45,517 nucleotides of DNA. Source: Phycisphaerae bacterium. GTDB lineage: Bacteria; Planctomycetota; Phycisphaerae; UBA1845. Shown here piece by piece: positions 1-9,988 of the stretch. Each line of letters opens with the position of its first letter. Position 1 is the first letter of the stretch. A program made the position numbers and the translations under genes. The notes under the pieces are model-generated. The model ran no database searches, had not been told where the DNA came from, and saw only the letters and a list, made by a program, of their open reading frames with translations. Location: positions 1 through 45,517 of the forward strand of contig JAJDDQ010000033.1 in NCBI GenBank assembly GCA_029260215.1, read 5' to 3'.

Positions 1-30
1 CTGATGAACATCGATTCCGATCGACCACAT
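1..30 (-). CDS. IS110-like transposase, first 10 codons (cut by window edge)
   Basis: Reading leftward from 30, an ATG opens MWSIGIDVHQ and runs off the window. IS110-family transposases (DEDD recombinases) typically begin with a short block ending G-I-D-V-H-K/Q, whose Asp is the first catalytic acid. The start is supported by AAAAAGGAG (38-46 on the opposite strand), 7 nt upstream of the ATG. Only ten residues are visible, so the family call rests on the start motif and the IS-rich surroundings. A RuvC-like or other actin/RNase-H-fold start remains possible. Confidence 0.55.
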   Translation of the reverse strand, partial: MWSIGIDVHQ

Positions 31-155
31 AGTGAGTCTCCTTTTTGAGGTTCTGGGGCTTCCATGTCGGGGATACGACCCCCGATTCAAGACCCCGAAC
101 GTACCCAAGGGGAGGCTCGCTTCATAGTTTCACGGTCTGGCGGCGCAGTCGGTAG

Positions 156-466
156 GCCGTGGAAATTGCGGAACACCACGGCCTGGCTGCGCCAGACCGT
201 GCCACCCAGAATGGGATGCGCCGATGTTTCCTGGCGGGATTGCCCGGCGACGCGATCGATGCTGTGCTGGCCACCGCCGGGCCGAATTTGCGAAAACTGT
301 TGAAACTTTACTGCCGGGCCGCCGGGCGGTTTGTCTTTGCGCTGCGCGCATCCGCGATCCAGACGGTGCTCGCGCTGGCCGGCTAGGCCAAAACCACAAA
401 TCGGGACAATCAATTCCAGCCGAAAAAGTATCTTGCCACTGCGCAGGCGGATTTTTAGGGACGACC
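156..466 (+). pseudogene. IS5-like transposase, decayed C-terminal fragment
   Basis: After an in-frame TAG at 153 the frame reads through a GMRRCFLAGLPGDAIDAVLA block and NLRKLLKLY, which matches the usual C-terminus of IS5-type DDE transposases (R-x-x-L-x-G-x-x-GDA-x-x-A-x-L...NL+.LL). At 384-386 a TAG replaces the TGG (Trp) found in the second copy at the right edge of the window. Beyond it, similarity to that copy continues in frame (QFQ..KKYL) up to about GGGACGACC at 457-466, probably the element end. The N-terminal and catalytic part is missing, so this is a dead remnant. By eye 90 of 97 bases (288-384) match the reverse complement of 45421-45517. Confidence 0.7.
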
Positions 467-706
467 AATCACCCTGAATCCTTGAAGCAGTGAACAATTC
501 AAACACGAATACAGGAGCATTCTACAGGATCGACTGCGCGCATCTCAACCACATGGCCGTCCCTTCACGAACGTCCTAGCCGAGAGATATTGCAGGACTT
601 CGCTGAACAAGCCTCCCGAAACTACCAACGGAGTGTGATCCCAATCGCTGCTTGCTGGGTTCGAAAGGATCGCGGTGACAGGGCGGTGGAATCGTGCAAA
701 AAGAAA

Positions 707-746
707 GCTCCGGTGTGCCTCGGGCTATCCCGAAACACACCGGAGC
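707..746 (-). terminator. Rho-independent terminator of the 1513-aa secreted protein gene
   Basis: An 11-bp perfect stem (707-717 with 736-746) encloses a second 5-bp stem (720-724 with 729-733). Read on the minus strand it is followed by TTTCTTTTTG. It lies 34 nt past the stop at 780. The rest of 467-779 shows no gene. Confidence 0.75.
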
Positions 747-779
747 GAATGATCTACTTAACCCAAACCTGAATCAGGC

Positions 780-3700
780 TTAGGCAGTCGTCGGACGACG
801 GAACTTGATCACCAGACCGAGCACAAAGACCATCGACAGGATGATCATGCCCCACTGGTTGACCGTCGGAACGTTGGTGAACTCCGCACAGTCCGGATCG
901 TTCTGGAAGTTGCAGGAATCCGGGCAGCATCCGTCATCAGCGCCGCAAGCGCGAATCTGGAAGTCGCTGGGACATTCGCCCGCACCATCACAGAGTTCCT
1001 CCGGATCGCATTCGTCTTCCGACGCGCGACAGAGGGTGGTATCCGACAAATCGTTCACCAAGCAGTTGCCCAGGCCATTGCACGTATCCTGGTCACTGCA
1101 AATCGTCGCGGCGTCGCCGCAATCGGTGCCAGAGGAGGCGTGATTGGGCGAGCACATGCCGCTACCGTTGCAGGTGTCCGGATCGGTGCATTCCGTGTCC
1201 GAACCGTCGCCGCATGCGGTACCGTTGGAAGCATCGTTATCCTGACACGCACCGGCGAGGCAGGTGTCCGGATCCGTGCAGTCCGAGTTGGCGGAGCTGC
1301 CACACGACGTGCCATCGGCCTCGTCATTGCCCTGGCACATGCCGGCACCGTCACAGGTGTCCGGGTTCAGGCAATCATCATCCGTGCCGTCACCACAAGC
1401 GGCGCCGGACATCGCGTGATTGTCCTGACACACACCGGCAAGGCAGGTGTCCGGATCCGTGCATTCGGTATCCAAAACGTCGCCGCAACCCGTGCCGTCA
1501 GCTTCGTCATTGCCAAGGCATGTACCCGCACCGTCACAGGTATCCGGGTTCAGGCAATCGTCGTCCGTGCCATCGCCGCAGGCGGTGCCCATCGACGCGA
1601 GGTTGTCCTGACATGTCCCAGCACCGTCACAGGTGTCGGCTGGGTTGCAGGTCGTATCCGTGGCGTCGCCACAGGCGGACCCGGAGGCATCCAACGTGCA
1701 CGTGGACGAGCAGCAGTCGCCGTCGTCGTTGTTGCCATCGTCGCATTCCTCGCCCGCATCCACGGTACCGTTTCCGCAACATCCGTTCATGGCACCCGGC
1801 GTCTCAAAGGCGTCCGGAGAACCGAACGAGCCGATCGCGAAATCGCCCGTGGTATCTTCACAACGATAAACGTGAGCGGGGACAAAGTTGCCGTCCGGTC
1901 CGACGCCACCAGTTTGGCCGCCCTGACCGTCGAACATGTAATCCCACTCGTTGAATTCGCTGGTCGGCGGATTGGCCGTCTCGACGAGCGAGATAGCATC
2001 CTGGATACCGGCCCACGCAGGTGCGTCAATGTTGCCATCGCGATTGGTGTCAACCAAGTTACCCACCGCAGAGTTGAAGCCCGCGACAAGCATATGCGTC
2101 AGGTTTTCACCATTCTCAAAGTTCAGAGAAACCTCGAGGTCAGGCGCACCGAACGTGCCGGCGAAGACAGCATCACCCACAACCAGATAACCATCGGCGG
2201 GAATCACCAGGCCGGTCAAGTCGACAGCTTCCTCGATGCTACCACTACGACTACCGGGGTTACCGCTGCCGTCACCACCATCGTCACCGATGGTCATGTA
2301 GGTCAGGCCGTCGAGCGACGTACCGGGCGTGCCGACGATTTCGAAGTACTCGTCATCCGAACCCGGATTGTCAATGCGCAACTCATTGATTCGCGCATCA
2401 ACACCATTGGTGCATGCAGCCGTGCAATCCGAATCGTCACCCTGGTACACACCACCACCAGCTTCGCAGTCAGGCTGCGTCAAATCGGTAGCACAGAATC
2501 CTGCGTAGCAGCAGGCACCAGTCGGAAGGACGCAAGTGATGGCCAAGTTTGATGGGCCTAGCTGTGCTGGCGAAAATCCGCCAAGGCGAATCTTGTAGCA
2601 ATTGCCAGCCACAACGGCCGTTGAAGCGATGGAAGAGAAACCCGCACATCCTGCACCGTCGTCGTTGCACTCAACAAGCTCGGCACCGGTCGGCGGACAC
2701 GGCAGAACGCTGCAATCAGCGCCGCCCGCGTCATAAATCGCGATACGCGTATCGTGCCCGGTGTCGCCCGTGGTCGGGTCACCGTCGTTGCACGTGCTGG
2801 CCACAAGCGTACCCGTGCAGGTCGCGTTGTAGTTGAACCAGATGTCAGCGAAGAGCTGGCCGCCGTCTGTACCGTACTCGCAGCCGGTCCCCGGGTGGGC
2901 CATGCCGTCGACGGAAGCACCGGTCGAATCGACGGCGTTGACACCATCGAAGATCGCCGTCCGGTTGTCACAGAAATCGTTGACCAGGCAACCGTCGAGA
3001 CCGGCACAATCGATGTCGAAACAATCGATAAGCCCGTCGCAGTCGTTGTCGATGGCGTCGCCGCAAGTGCCTTCGTTGGCAGGAGCCGCACCACAGTCGA
3101 TCGCACAGTTGCACTGATCTTCACCGATACCGGCGTCACAAACCGTGTCGCCGCATGCGGACGGTCCAACCTCGATATCGTCGATGGCCATGTCACCCGC
3201 AAAGCCGCCGCCGCCAACACCCGTGATACGGATGCGCAACGTCGCACTGGACGGCAAAGCCACAGTGGCCTTCAACCAGACATCGCCCTGGGTGCCCGTG
3301 GCGATCACGGTCGGCACGGAGAACGACGTGCAGTCGTCCGTGCTGAACGAAACGGAGAGCTCTCCGCGGTCCGCACCGAGCATGTGATACCAGAAACCGA
3401 GCTCCGGATTGGTCACAGCGGTCGTGTCGTAGCAGGAACTCAGCAAATTGAGCGTGTCATCGGTACACGGCGTGCTGGCTTCCATGTAGGCGTAGTTACC
3501 CGTCGCATCGCCGATCGTGTGGTCGACGCTCGGACCGGTGCCCGGCGAACCGGTTCCGCCCTCATCAACCTGCCAATCATTGCTGTCGCCGGATTCGTTG
3601 GCCCAGTCCGGACCGATCGTGCAAGCGGATCCGCAGGTTCCGGCGCACAACGCGTCGTCCTCGAAATCCTCAACATGCGGGAAGACCGAGATGACCGCAC

Positions 3701-5321
3701 CACAGGGGCAGCCGCAAGCGGGCGCCCCGGCGCAATCAGCGTCGGCACAGTCGATGTCGCCATCGAAGTCGTTGTCGATGCCGTCGGCACAATCTTCGGG
3801 AGCGGAGGCGAGGCAAGCGATGTCGAGCGTACCCGTCTCATCACTGCCGTTGAAGCCGCTGACGCGCATCAGGTAGGTGTTGCCTGACGTTACCAAAGCG
3901 CTGGCCTCTGCGGCGAATCCGGAACCCAAACCGCAGGTATCATCCGCACAACCGATGGCAGCCACCGGCGGACAGGTGCCCTCGCCAAAGATTTCCAAAA
4001 CCGTATCCGGCTCGACTGCATCGGCGCATCCCGCACCGGCCGTCACTTGGCCCGTGCATGAAGCGGTGTAAGCAAACCAGACGTCGTCGGCCAGGTTGGC
4101 GTCACAAGCGATTGGAGCCGTTCCGTCGAGTGTCGCGCCGGTTGTATCAAAAGCGTGTGATCCGTCGCCAACCGCGACCGCACCCACGCAATCATCGTTG
4201 GACGCACAGGAAATATCGAGCGTTCCAAGCTCAGAACCACCATTGAAACCGCCGAGGCGGATCATGTAGGTGTTTCCAGCGACAACGGAGACGTTCGCAT
4301 CGGCGGCAAAGCCGGAGCCGGTGCCGCACGTGTCATCGGCACAACCGATGGTCGTCGCGAGGCCCGCACAAGTGCCTTCACCGAAAACCTCAAGAACAGT
4401 ATCAGGCTCGGCAGCATCATTGCAGCCAGCCTCAATCAACGCACCACCGGTGCAGGTCGCGGTGTACGCAAACCAGACGGCTGGACCAAGATTTCCGTCG
4501 CAAGCCGCAGGAGCAGACCCATCGAGCGTGGCCAAATTTGTATCGAACGCGAACGATCCTTCGCCGACCGCTGTCGCACCGGCACAAAGATCATTCACCG
4601 GGATATTGCAATGCGGGTCCGCTACGCAATCAGCGTCGGCACAGTCGATGTCGCCATCGACGTCGTTGTCCAGGCCGTCATCGCAGATTTCCGCAGCAGC
4701 CGGAGCACAGGAAATATCGAGTGTGCCGACCTCAGCCGCACCATTGAATCCGCTGATACGGATCAGGTAGACGTTTCCTGACATCACGGCTCCGCCGGTC
4801 AAAGCAGCGAAACCGGATCCTGTACCGCAGGTGTCGTCAGCACAACCGAGCGTTGTCGCCGCTGGCGGAGGACATGTCCCTCCAGTGAAGACCTCAAGGA
4901 CGGTGTCCGGCTCGATGGCGTCGTTGCATCCCGCACCAACCGACACGGTACCCGTGCAGGAAGCGGTGTATGCAAACCAGACGGCTGGACCCAAGTTGCC
5001 GTCGCAGGCAACTGGGGCTGTTGCATCAAGGGTCGCACCGGTCGTGTCGAACGCGAACGATCCGTCACCAACCGCAGTTGCGGTCAGACACAGGTCATTG
5101 GCGGGGCCTGGTCCTTCCGCCGGTTGATTCTGCGGCTTGTCAGCCTGGCGGGCCATCTTTACCGCCTCGTACTTGTCGAGGCCGCTGATGTTGGCGACTT
5201 CGCCATTGCCACCCTTGGAGAAGCCTTCTTCAATACGGTTCTGCGCGTTCGACGCCTGGGCCGCAATCAAAGCGACGCTCAGGGCCGTACACAGAACGGG
5301 CATCCACTTTCTACTAGTCAT
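780..5321 (-). CDS. Giant modular secreted protein with IPTL-CTERM sorting tail
   Basis: This 1513-aa protein has a signal peptide (about 1-26, cut near ASNA-Q). Next come three tandem beta-domains of about 130 aa (75-205, 242-371, 375-503), each with NDLC/NDDC...VWFAYTA.CTG...EPDTVLE.F...GCADDTCG...GTLDI.C. They are separated by Asp-rich Ca-binding linkers ([15 protein letters not shown]). A MAM/jelly-roll-like region follows (about 548-720), then a fourth related domain (780-930), one ACCYAGFC-type repeat (935-966), a lamin-tail-like domain (about 970-1175), a DUF4215-type Cys repeat ([12 protein letters not shown]) and many short CGD...C..PDTC.G.G.C repeats (1215-1450). The end is [10 protein letters not shown], a hydrophobic helix and KFRR, the pattern of IPTL-CTERM signals handled by exosortase H. 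ATG at 5321 has AAAGG 7 nt upstream. It is probably surface-anchored; ligand unknown. No exosortase gene is in the window. Confidence 0.85.
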   Translation of the reverse strand: MTSRKWMPVLCTALSVALIAAQASNAQNRIEEGFSKGGNGEVANISGLDKYEAVKMARQADKPQNQPAEGPGPANDLCLTATAVGDGSFAFDTTGATLDATAPVACDGNLGPAVWFAYTASCTGTVSVGAGCNDAIEPDTVLEVFTGGTCPPPAATTLGCADDTCGTGSGFAALTGGAVMSGNVYLIRISGFNGAAEVGTLDISCAPAAAEICDDGLDNDVDGDIDCADADCVADPHCNIPVNDLCAGATAVGEGSFAFDTNLATLDGSAPAACDGNLGPAVWFAYTATCTGGALIEAGCNDAAEPDTVLEVFGEGTCAGLATTIGCADDTCGTGSGFAADANVSVVAGNTYMIRLGGFNGGSELGTLDISCASNDDCVGAVAVGDGSHAFDTTGATLDGTAPIACDANLADDVWFAYTASCTGQVTAGAGCADAVEPDTVLEIFGEGTCPPVAAIGCADDTCGLGSGFAAEASALVTSGNTYLMRVSGFNGSDETGTLDIACLASAPEDCADGIDNDFDGDIDCADADCAGAPACGCPCGAVISVFPHVEDFEDDALCAGTCGSACTIGPDWANESGDSNDWQVDEGGTGSPGTGPSVDHTIGDATGNYAYMEASTPCTDDTLNLLSSCYDTTAVTNPELGFWYHMLGADRGELSVSFSTDDCTSFSVPTVIATGTQGDVWLKATVALPSSATLRIRITGVGGGGFAGDMAIDDIEVGPSACGDTVCDAGIGEDQCNCAIDCGAAPANEGTCGDAIDNDCDGLIDCFDIDCAGLDGCLVNDFCDNRTAIFDGVNAVDSTGASVDGMAHPGTGCEYGTDGGQLFADIWFNYNATCTGTLVASTCNDGDPTTGDTGHDTRIAIYDAGGADCSVLPCPPTGAELVECNDDGAGCAGFSSIASTAVVAGNCYKIRLGGFSPAQLGPSNLAITCVLPTGACCYAGFCATDLTQPDCEAGGGVYQGDDSDCTAACTNGVDARINELRIDNPGSDDEYFEIVGTPGTSLDGLTYMTIGDDGGDGSGNPGSRSGSIEEAVDLTGLVIPADGYLVVGDAVFAGTFGAPDLEVSLNFENGENLTHMLVAGFNSAVGNLVDTNRDGNIDAPAWAGIQDAISLVETANPPTSEFNEWDYMFDGQGGQTGGVGPDGNFVPAHVYRCEDTTGDFAIGSFGSPDAFETPGAMNGCCGNGTVDAGEECDDGNNDDGDCCSSTCTLDASGSACGDATDTTCNPADTCDGAGTCQDNLASMGTACGDGTDDDCLNPDTCDGAGTCLGNDEADGTGCGDVLDTECTDPDTCLAGVCQDNHAMSGAACGDGTDDDCLNPDTCDGAGMCQGNDEADGTSCGSSANSDCTDPDTCLAGACQDNDASNGTACGDGSDTECTDPDTCNGSGMCSPNHASSGTDCGDAATICSDQDTCNGLGNCLVNDLSDTTLCRASEDECDPEELCDGAGECPSDFQIRACGADDGCCPDSCNFQNDPDCAEFTNVPTVNQWGMIILSMVFVLGLVIKFRRPTTA

Positions 5322-5452
5322 ATCGTAACCTTTCCAGATTCCTCCGTGCCGCGCGTGTTCCTCCCCACTAAGAGACGACCGGCGCGACAGCTTCGAATTT
5401 TTCCTTTACCTTTCCTCAAACCGGGAGCGCTTGAATGCACAAGCGCGGGATT

Positions 5453-6148
5453 TCAAGCGTGGAGAGACGCGAGAGCTGGCGGGGCGCGGGGGCGTGAAAT
5501 CGCTGGTACACAGCGGGCAAACAAACGATCGGTCCGCAGCACGATCAGCGCGACAGACTTATCGATGCAATGTGAAAACGTAACGGCATATTGGCCGTTG
5601 CGGACGCGGACAATGATTTCCACGAGCCAAGCGCTCGCAAAAGCCAGAACCAGCGCGATCGAAACATAACCCAAACCACGACCGAGGAGCGACAGCAGAA
5701 GGCTGTTCTCCTGCGTGCCCGCCAAGAGGCCATGCCTGAAGGCCAGCGGGCGAATGGCCAACTCGACCAGTATCCAGCCATAGCTGAGCAGGAACGGGCT
5801 GAAGCCAATCCGCCTGGTCATGACTGAACCAAGGAACGCGTACAGCGCCGGGGCGCCAGCTACGAGCGCGATGTTCGTCAGAGTGATTTCAAAGTTGAAT
5901 GAGTCGAAAAGCTGTGCGAATCCGAGAAGGCTCACGCCCCAAACCGCTCCGCCGATGCAAGCCCAAACGGGTGTCAAAACACGAACCGACCACAACACGG
6001 GCAGTATGGCCAACAGCCCAAGCCAAGGCAGCTTCGGGGTGGCCAGCGCAGCCGCCAAGACATAGGCAGACAGCACGAGTGCGGGCGCAATGCGCAGCAT
6101 CGCGAAGCCGCGGCCACATCCCAATTTGTTGTCGCTCGTACGACTCAT
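5453..6148 (-). CDS. Lnt-like integral membrane protein lacking the nitrilase domain
   Basis: About 231 aa, mostly hydrophobic, with roughly six membrane segments. The stretch WLGLLAILPVLW, then a segment ending ALYAFLGSVMTRR, then YGWILVELAIRPLAF...GLL and GRGLGYVSIALVLAFASAWLVE, resembles the N-terminal membrane half of apolipoprotein N-acyltransferase (Lnt). There, the lines before the catalytic domain read W...E..R...GFPW...G and G..GVS.LV...NALLAE. The carbon-nitrogen hydrolase domain with Glu-Lys-Cys is absent: after the last helix only about 45 mostly charged residues remain. It may be a truncated paralogue or a membrane partner. ATG 6148 was chosen because the longer frame to 6247 is low-complexity; no clear SD is visible, and ATG 6100 is an alternative. 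Confidence 0.5.
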   Translation of the reverse strand: MSRTSDNKLGCGRGFAMLRIAPALVLSAYVLAAALATPKLPWLGLLAILPVLWSVRVLTPVWACIGGAVWGVSLLGFAQLFDSFNFEITLTNIALVAGAPALYAFLGSVMTRRIGFSPFLLSYGWILVELAIRPLAFRHGLLAGTQENSLLLSLLGRGLGYVSIALVLAFASAWLVEIIVRVRNGQYAVTFSHCIDKSVALIVLRTDRLFARCVPAISRPRAPPALASLHA

Positions 6149-6554
6149 GAACAGGTCCGAACAGTCAGCCGTTCTTGGCCACGGTACCCACGAGGCACCA
6201 TGAAAACCGGGCAAAACGGCGTTCGATTTGGGTGGCACCCTGCACACGTTTCCATGCGCGGACTACCGGACCCTGTTTGTCACATCCCTATAACTACCAA
6301 AAGCACCTATCGAAAGTCAAGCCTTAACGGACGTTCTCGAGGCTGGCAGCGAAAGTTTTTCAAGTCAGGCACAACAGGCAATACCAGCCCATATATCCGA
6401 AGCGGTACAATCGGAAATTGTTGCCTTGGAGACAGGTGCTGGCGCTTCAAAAAACGGGTTGCGTGACAAACAGTCGTCGCAATCTCAGCGATGTTCAGGG
6501 TCATCCGCGCGAATTGAGTTCGTGGCTGGCCGCATAACTTAGAGCGAAGCTGAT
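6149..6554. other. Intergenic stretch without a recognisable gene
   Basis: About 400 bases lie between the Lnt-like gene and the monoheme lipoprotein gene. No ORF with a plausible start and no strong hairpin was seen. It presumably carries the promoter of the Lnt-like gene, but no convincing -35/-10 pair stands out. Confidence 0.4.
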
Positions 6555-7043
6555 CTAAAGCGAGGCGAGAAAGGCTTCGAGATTGGCGAGCTGCTGGTCG
6601 GAAATGTCGGGCGGAGCGCTGAAATGACCGCCGGATTGACGAAGCTGCCGATTCAGGGTCTCAAAAACGGCACCGACGAGGACGGGAGCGTCCAGGGCGC
6701 ACCCGCCTGACGCGTCGTCGCAGTGGCATCCGGTGCAACCGTTGTTGTTAAAGAATTCTTCGCCCAGAGAGGCTACCGGGTCGGCTAGGGCGTCGCCGGC
6801 TCCGGAATCGACTCCGCCGCCGTTATTTCCACCGTCGATCGGCGGTTCGGGGAGATTTTCGTCCAACGTGACGGCGATATCCGTCAGCAGCAGATCGAGC
6901 GAGGTCTGCCCCTGGACGGTGAGGGCGTCAAGAATGAGAAAACGGGCATCCGTTCCGCAGCCGCACGTCGCAACCAACGCGGCGATGGCAGAAAATGACG
7001 CGAAACGTAGGGGCTGACGTTGGAGAATGTTCTTGTAGCGCAT
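6555..7043 (-). CDS. Monoheme c-type cytochrome lipoprotein
   Basis: 162 aa. An N-terminal hydrophobic stretch ends in VATCGCG, a likely lipobox (Cys 27 or 29). A low-complexity Gly/Pro/Asp linker (about 67-85) follows, then a small cytochrome c domain: EEFFNNNGCTGCHC (single CXXCH) and a C-terminal helix ISDQQLANLEAFLASL. This helix matches the [LI]SD[ED]-[EQ][LI]..L..YL end of class I cytochromes. Where the family normally has the axial Met (xMPP) the sequence has SAPP; a His three residues earlier (GGHFSAPP) could be the sixth ligand. It starts 3 nt after the stop of the pentaheme gene, so the two are cotranscribed and probably translationally coupled. It is predicted to be an outer-membrane or periplasmic electron carrier next to the conduit genes. 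Confidence 0.7.
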   Translation of the reverse strand: MRYKNILQRQPLRFASFSAIAALVATCGCGTDARFLILDALTVQGQTSLDLLLTDIAVTLDENLPEPPIDGGNNGGGVDSGAGDALADPVASLGEEFFNNNGCTGCHCDDASGGCALDAPVLVGAVFETLNRQLRQSGGHFSAPPDISDQQLANLEAFLASL

Positions 7044-7046
7044 GTT

Positions 7047-7631
7047 CTATTTCCCGTTCCGGCTGTTGGGTCGTCCCGGTTTCAAGAGGAATTCGCCGCC
7101 GAAATGGGCATCGTGACAAGCGATGCAATTCGACGCGTTGTCACCGGCGTGTGCGGGCTGGCTGAGGTCTTCCGGGTAATCGTGGCAATCTGCACAGGTT
7201 TCGAGCACGGAGAGATTCAGCAATGCCAGATGGCTGGAACGGTGCGGGTTGTGGCAGGCGAGACATTCCCCTTCGCTGACAGGTGCGTGCGTGACACGAT
7301 CGGAGAAATAATCTTCGTGACACTCGGCGCAGGTGTCCATGAAGTTGGATTTGGGCTTCATGTACTGCGACGGTGTGTGACAGGCTGAACATTGGTGGGC
7401 GCGGTACGGCTCGTGAATCGAACGTACATTGGCGGCTAGTTGCGAACCGGGTTCGTCGGACTTCTCGGTTTCGGGAACAGCGACACCTGATTCCGGCGCG
7501 ACTGCTGCGACGGGGGCTGGCTGCGGAATTTCGAAGAAGAAGTTCTTCAGGCGGAGTCGCGACTCGGTCGAGCAACTGATCGCGATCGCAACCGCGAAGG
7601 TCAGTGTTGCCAGGCACGCTGTCTTTCGCAT
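7047..7631 (-). CDS. Pentaheme c-type cytochrome lipoprotein
   Basis: 194 aa. The signal sequence ends AVAIAISC-STES, a lipobox-like site at Cys 20. After a Pro/Ala-rich linker come five CXXCH hemes: CSACH, CAECH, CLACH, CADCH and CIACH. They are spaced and followed by HxPH/NPH-type second histidines as in doubled-CXXCH (cytochrome c3/c7-like) proteins, which suggests bis-His hemes. ATG 7631 has GAAAGG 7 nt upstream. It is first in a two-gene minus-strand unit with the monoheme lipoprotein and is divergent from the beta-barrel gene. A lipidated pentaheme is a good candidate for the periplasm-facing donor that docks to the barrel; this role is inferred. Confidence 0.8.
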   Translation of the reverse strand: MRKTACLATLTFAVAIAISCSTESRLRLKNFFFEIPQPAPVAAVAPESGVAVPETEKSDEPGSQLAANVRSIHEPYRAHQCSACHTPSQYMKPKSNFMDTCAECHEDYFSDRVTHAPVSEGECLACHNPHRSSHLALLNLSVLETCADCHDYPEDLSQPAHAGDNASNCIACHDAHFGGEFLLKPGRPNSRNGK

Positions 7632-7689
7632 GTCGAACGCCTTTCAAATCGCGTTGATGTCGCAAAGTCTTTCGGTGCCATTCTCACAA

Positions 7690-7717
7690 ATACTAATGAA
7701 CCCGCGGCAGCATGCAA
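7690..7717 (-). promoter_or_regulatory. Possible promoter of the pentaheme-monoheme unit
   Basis: TTGCAT (7712-7717, read on minus), 16 nt, then TAGTAT (7690-7695). The match to sigma-70 consensus is only partial. It lies about 60 nt upstream of the ATG in the divergent gap 7632-7902. Confidence 0.25.
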
Positions 7718-7902
7718 CATCATTGTCGCGGTTCTGTTTGGCAGTGCGTTTTCGAGGAGGTCTTGGGGGGGATGGAAGTGTGAAGCTGAAAAAGATCGTT
7801 GCGATGAGTGGTTTGTTCGCCTAGTCTCGCCGCACGGTCGTTCGCCCGATCGCCCTTGGCGTGGTGCGCGATGGCGGGCGACACAGTCTTCGAGGTCCGA
7901 CG

Positions 7903-9963
7903 ATGGGCGCCGCGGTTAAGACGCAACGACTCATATTATTGGCTTCCATCGCCTTCGCGACGTCGATTGGCCTGCCCGCGCTTGCCCAGGAAAAGGACAA
8001 GACCGACGAAACGGCTACCCGCTGGTTTACGCTCGATGTCGGCGACGCCTATTTCGAGATCGAAGCCCAATACGATTACATCGACGTGGAATCCAAGGTT
8101 CGCAGCGGACCTCGGCCTCGGCGGCGGCGGCAGACCAATCGGGAGTCGGGTTTTGAGGAGCGCGTAGGGTTCGACCTGGCTGGTTCGATTCTGGACCCGC
8201 GATTCATCAACTATCGGGCGGACCTGAGTTTCGCACTCGCACAGAATCGATTCGACGAGCGCGGCGTCTTCGGAACGCGTACCGACAACGACAACGGCTA
8301 CCTGCTGGAATACAACGCGCGCATGAACTTCCTGCAAGGCAAAAAATTCTCGGGGTCGGTGTACGGACGGCGAAACGACGACCGCATCAACCGTCGTTTT
8401 CAGCCAACATTGAAGCAGCGGACGACCACCTTTGGTACGAGCTGGACCTATGCACATGCGAAGCTTCCGATGGAATTGTCGTATGATTTTCGGCGTACGG
8501 ATCGCTCGGGCAATCGCGACAGCCTGGACAATGAGCAATACCTCGACAGCGTGCTGCGCTACCACACCGACTGGAACATCTCCGACACGCAACAACTCAA
8601 GGTCAACTACGAGCACGCCGAAACGGAACAGGAATATCAGGGCACGCGCGACCTGTTCAAGACGACGCGCGATCTGTTCAGGGTCGATCACGAGCTCGCC
8701 TTCGGGCCTGAAGATAAGCACACGCTCAACACGCGCGTCCGCTGGCAGGAGGAGTCCGGCGATTTCGCGCGGGACATTTTCGAGGTCGGGCCGGAGTTAC
8801 GACTTCTTCACAGCAAGGATTTCAGTACGACGTATCGTTACCAGTTCAACCGCGAGCGCTACGCGGGGCTGGATGTCGAAACACAGCGGTTTGACTTTCA
8901 GGCTGTCCATCAGGTTTACACGAACCTGACGACGACGATCGATCTGTTCGGTCTTTACGAAGACGTGGAGAACGATATCAACACCGTTCAATACGGCGGG
9001 TCGGTCAACTGGCAGTACAACCGCAGCAACCGTTGGGGGCATTTGTACGCCAACCTGTCATTGGCCTACGACACGGAAGAGGTCAGCGGCGACGATGGTC
9101 AACGCATTGTCCTGGACGAGTCGGCTACGTTTCGCGAGCCGGTCGATGTTCGGCTTCGCAATCGTAACGTGGTGTTCAGTTCCATCGTGGTGACCGACAG
9201 CAGCAATCGTCGCCTGTATCGCCCGGGGATCGATTACATCGTCGTGCGTCAAGGCAACGTCGCCCGGCTTCGGCGCGTGCGGACGGGCTTGATCGCGGAT
9301 GGGGACTCCGTGCTCATCGACTATCAGATCAGCACACCGCAGGACGGCACGCTGGACACGATTCGCAGCGACTTTTCGATCGAGCAGCGGTTCACCGGCG
9401 GCTTGACGCCTTACTACCGTCTTTCGTATCGCAACCAGGAAGACGACGTGTCATCCGGTTTTGCCCGGCGGGCGGATCGGACGGATCACCATCGCCTCGG
9501 CCTGCGTTACGAGCAGACCGGCTACACGCTTGGCGTGGAGTACGAAATCTTCGACGATACGGTAGAGCCATACGATGCGTTCCACATCAACGGGCTGGTT
9601 CATATCGTTCAGCGAACGGATCACACGGTGGACACGTCAGCCCGTTTTTCGCGTTTGTTGTTCGAGGGTGGTTTGGACAATCGCAACGTGACTATGGTGG
9701 ATGTGGAGCTGGATCACCGGTGGCGATTGTCGCGCGATATTTCGACGATCGAACGGGTGGCTTATCGATACCAGAGCGATTCGAGTCGCGGCATTACGCA
9801 GGGCTGGGATGCGTCGGCGGGTGTGAACTTCAAGATGGGGCAACTGGAAGGCGAACTGACTTTGGATTACGACCGGCTTGATCTGCCGGGATCGGAAGAG
9901 AACGACTTCGGTGTATTCTTCCGTATACGAAGGGACTTTCGGAATGTTTTGGCGCGGCGGTAG
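7903..9963 (+). CDS. Outer-membrane beta-barrel, putative porin of an electron conduit
   Basis: 686 aa. The signal peptide (about 1-28) ends LPALAQ. The rest is almost all alternating short strands rich in Tyr, Arg, Asp and Thr (for example FSTTYRYQFNRERYAGLDVE), typical of large outer-membrane barrels. Around residues 412-475 a non-barrel insert reads VVTDSSNRRLYRPGIDY...IADGDSVLIDY. There are no cysteines, so it carries no heme and lacks the CXXC pair of MtrB proper. The end is FFRIRRDFRNVLARR, without the usual terminal Phe. ATG 7903 is preferred over an upstream GTG at 7861 because CGAGG lies 7 nt before it and the signal peptide begins there. Flanked by lipid-anchored and multiheme cytochromes, it fits the porin slot of a porin-cytochrome complex. 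Family membership cannot be proved by eye. Confidence 0.7.
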   Translation: MGAAVKTQRLILLASIAFATSIGLPALAQEKDKTDETATRWFTLDVGDAYFEIEAQYDYIDVESKVRSGPRPRRRRQTNRESGFEERVGFDLAGSILDPRFINYRADLSFALAQNRFDERGVFGTRTDNDNGYLLEYNARMNFLQGKKFSGSVYGRRNDDRINRRFQPTLKQRTTTFGTSWTYAHAKLPMELSYDFRRTDRSGNRDSLDNEQYLDSVLRYHTDWNISDTQQLKVNYEHAETEQEYQGTRDLFKTTRDLFRVDHELAFGPEDKHTLNTRVRWQEESGDFARDIFEVGPELRLLHSKDFSTTYRYQFNRERYAGLDVETQRFDFQAVHQVYTNLTTTIDLFGLYEDVENDINTVQYGGSVNWQYNRSNRWGHLYANLSLAYDTEEVSGDDGQRIVLDESATFREPVDVRLRNRNVVFSSIVVTDSSNRRLYRPGIDYIVVRQGNVARLRRVRTGLIADGDSVLIDYQISTPQDGTLDTIRSDFSIEQRFTGGLTPYYRLSYRNQEDDVSSGFARRADRTDHHRLGLRYEQTGYTLGVEYEIFDDTVEPYDAFHINGLVHIVQRTDHTVDTSARFSRLLFEGGLDNRNVTMVDVELDHRWRLSRDISTIERVAYRYQSDSSRGITQGWDASAGVNFKMGQLEGELTLDYDRLDLPGSEENDFGVFFRIRRDFRNVLARR

Positions 9964-9988
9964 TGCTTTGTAAAGCTTGAAACAAAGT

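Noticed and set aside
1100-1700. CRISPR-like periodic repeat
   Set aside because: The periodicity is that of in-frame cysteine repeats (CGD...PDTC) within a protein gene; spacers are not unique sequences between constant repeats.
1140-3887. Long plus-strand open frames (470 and 377 aa) opposite the giant secreted protein gene
   Set aside because: They are antisense to repetitive, Asp/Cys/Thr-rich coding sequence; their translation is Val/Arg/Ala-rich with no domain, and the minus strand has signal peptide, domains, SD and terminator.
5453-6247. Assignment of the membrane protein as exosortase H for the IPTL-CTERM client
   Set aside because: The Cys-Asn-Gly region and conserved Arg/His of exosortases are not present; the helices look more like Lnt.
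7780-7824. 14-codon frame (MKLKKIVAMSGLFA) before the beta-barrel gene
   Set aside because: It begins like a signal peptide with a G-rich stretch upstream but is too short to judge and may be a chance or a decayed start.
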